DNA from: Solobacterium sp.
GTDB taxonomy: Bacteria; Bacillota_I; Bacilli_A; Erysipelotrichales; Erysipelotrichaceae
DNA length: 64,000 nt
Assembly: GCA_017469355.1 (NCBI GenBank)
Contig: JAFUGM010000013.1
Span: forward strand, 1 to 64,000
Direction: 5' to 3'
The notes under the pieces were generated by a model, which was not told where the DNA came from, searched no databases, and saw nothing but the letters and a program-made list of their open reading frames with translations. The translations under genes and the position numbers were made by a program. Below, piece by piece: positions 63,577 to 64,000 of this stretch (positions are counted from its first letter, which is position 1; every line of letters starts with the position of its first letter).

Positions 63577-64000
63577 TCTTTATGATCGCAACGGTGATCC
63601 GGTTGGAAAGAATGAACAATCCCACTCCCGCGCATAACAACACTGCCGGAAGAATGCGAATCCTCGCAATCTGTTCTAACACCAAGCCGGAATAATTCAA
63701 TGCGCCAACCCCAAGGAGTACCACAGCCATAATCAGCACAATCCGCAGATAGCTTCTTCCCTGAATACCGAAAATCATTTCTGTAGAAAGAATCAAGGAG
63801 ACGGAGATCAGATAAACCATCACCATCAGAAACAGGATCCCCCAGCTGGAGGAAAACGTCCCAAAGACTGCCGAAAGAAGCAGAAACAGCGCCATTGCGA
63901 CACCCATGAGAATGATACTTAATACATACTTCTCGTTCACATAGTCTTCCCGTGATACTGGAAGGCTGTCAACGAAGGTACGCCAATGGTAATTCTCCTC
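63563..64000 (-). CDS. ABC-2-type transporter permease, C-terminal part (cut by the window edge)
   Basis: The frame stays open to base 64000, and the translation from the edge reads YHWRTFVDSLPVSREDYV then NEKYVLSII, the LPxSRxxYVxxKY signature of ABC-2 permeases. Five hydrophobic helices follow. The GTG at 63940 is internal, not a start. The partner ATPase should lie beyond the window. Substrate unknown. Confidence 0.7.
   Translation of the reverse strand, partial: EENYHWRTFVDSLPVSREDYVNEKYVLSIILMGVAMALFLLLSAVFGTFSSSWGILFLMVMVYLISVSLILSTEMIFGIQGRSYLRIVLIMAVVLLGVGALNYSGLVLEQIARIRILPAVLLCAGVGLFILSNRITVAIIKKREW

Overview
The window looks like a chromosome of a low-to-moderate GC Firmicute (Bacillota). 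Erysipelotrichia is my best guess, and this is inference. Support: the rapZ-yvcK-whiA block, RpoE delta, FtsH-Hpt-TilS, LicT-controlled beta-glucoside PTS, AddAB recombination, PerR/OhrR control, class B sortase, strong AGGAGG ribosome sites and TTGACA/TATAAT promoters. No tRNA, rRNA or CRISPR array was recognised.

Layout. 1-650: an IS200-type element beside the 3-prime remnant of an ATPase gene. 980-6180: gapA, an acetyltransferase, a small membrane protein, whiA, yvcK, rapZ. 6241-8112: a solitary ATPase-nuclease gene (ATPase 1) with its own palindromic repeats. 8251-13293: a CbxX-like AAA protein with a membrane partner, a patatin and an unknown protein. 13493-19274: addB-addA. 20733-25536: an oxidative-stress and thiol cluster (rubrerythrin, PerR, DUF4230 protein, thioredoxin-like lipoprotein, glutathione peroxidase, OhrR, cation exporter). 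25644-29597: dusB, hslO, a GH2 glycosidase and a membrane protein. 29779-31350: ATPase 2 with two inverted-repeat modules. 31429-35702: ftsH, hpt, tilS and a PemK-like gene. 35834-39790: bglA, EIIBC, licT. 39939-43132: tagO, a DUF1146 protein, upp, a glycosyltransferase. 43153-46493: a sodium-coupled symporter whose 3-prime end is duplicated around a toxin-antitoxin-like pair. 46552-50328: glyA, a Sua5-like gene, and a sigma-like/peptidase fusion. 50462-52052: ATPase 3 with its repeats. 52119-60060: srtB, prmC, prfA, rpoD, rpmE, murA, a HAD phosphatase, fba, rpoE. 60101-64000: DUF1934 protein, HD hydrolase, ispF, a CCA-type nucleotidyltransferase, and the end of an ABC permease.

The most unusual signal is a set of stand-alone genes that combine an N-terminal P-loop ATPase, a winged helix and a C-terminal PD-(D/E)xK-like domain. 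Three intact copies each sit behind a cluster of inverted or direct repeats. The clusters are built the same way, but each has its own sequence. A fourth copy survives only as a C-terminal remnant next to the IS200 element. I infer self-specific DNA recognition, either autoregulation or a selfish or defensive function.

Other points of interest: a 1.8 kb TA-like insertion flanked by copies of the symporter 3-prime end; a protein that joins a sigma-factor-like cytoplasmic domain to an extracellular CHAP/NlpC-like domain; at least seven genes whose -10 element lies 6-8 nt before the start codon, suggesting leaderless mRNAs; and an rpoE leader with mutually exclusive hairpins.
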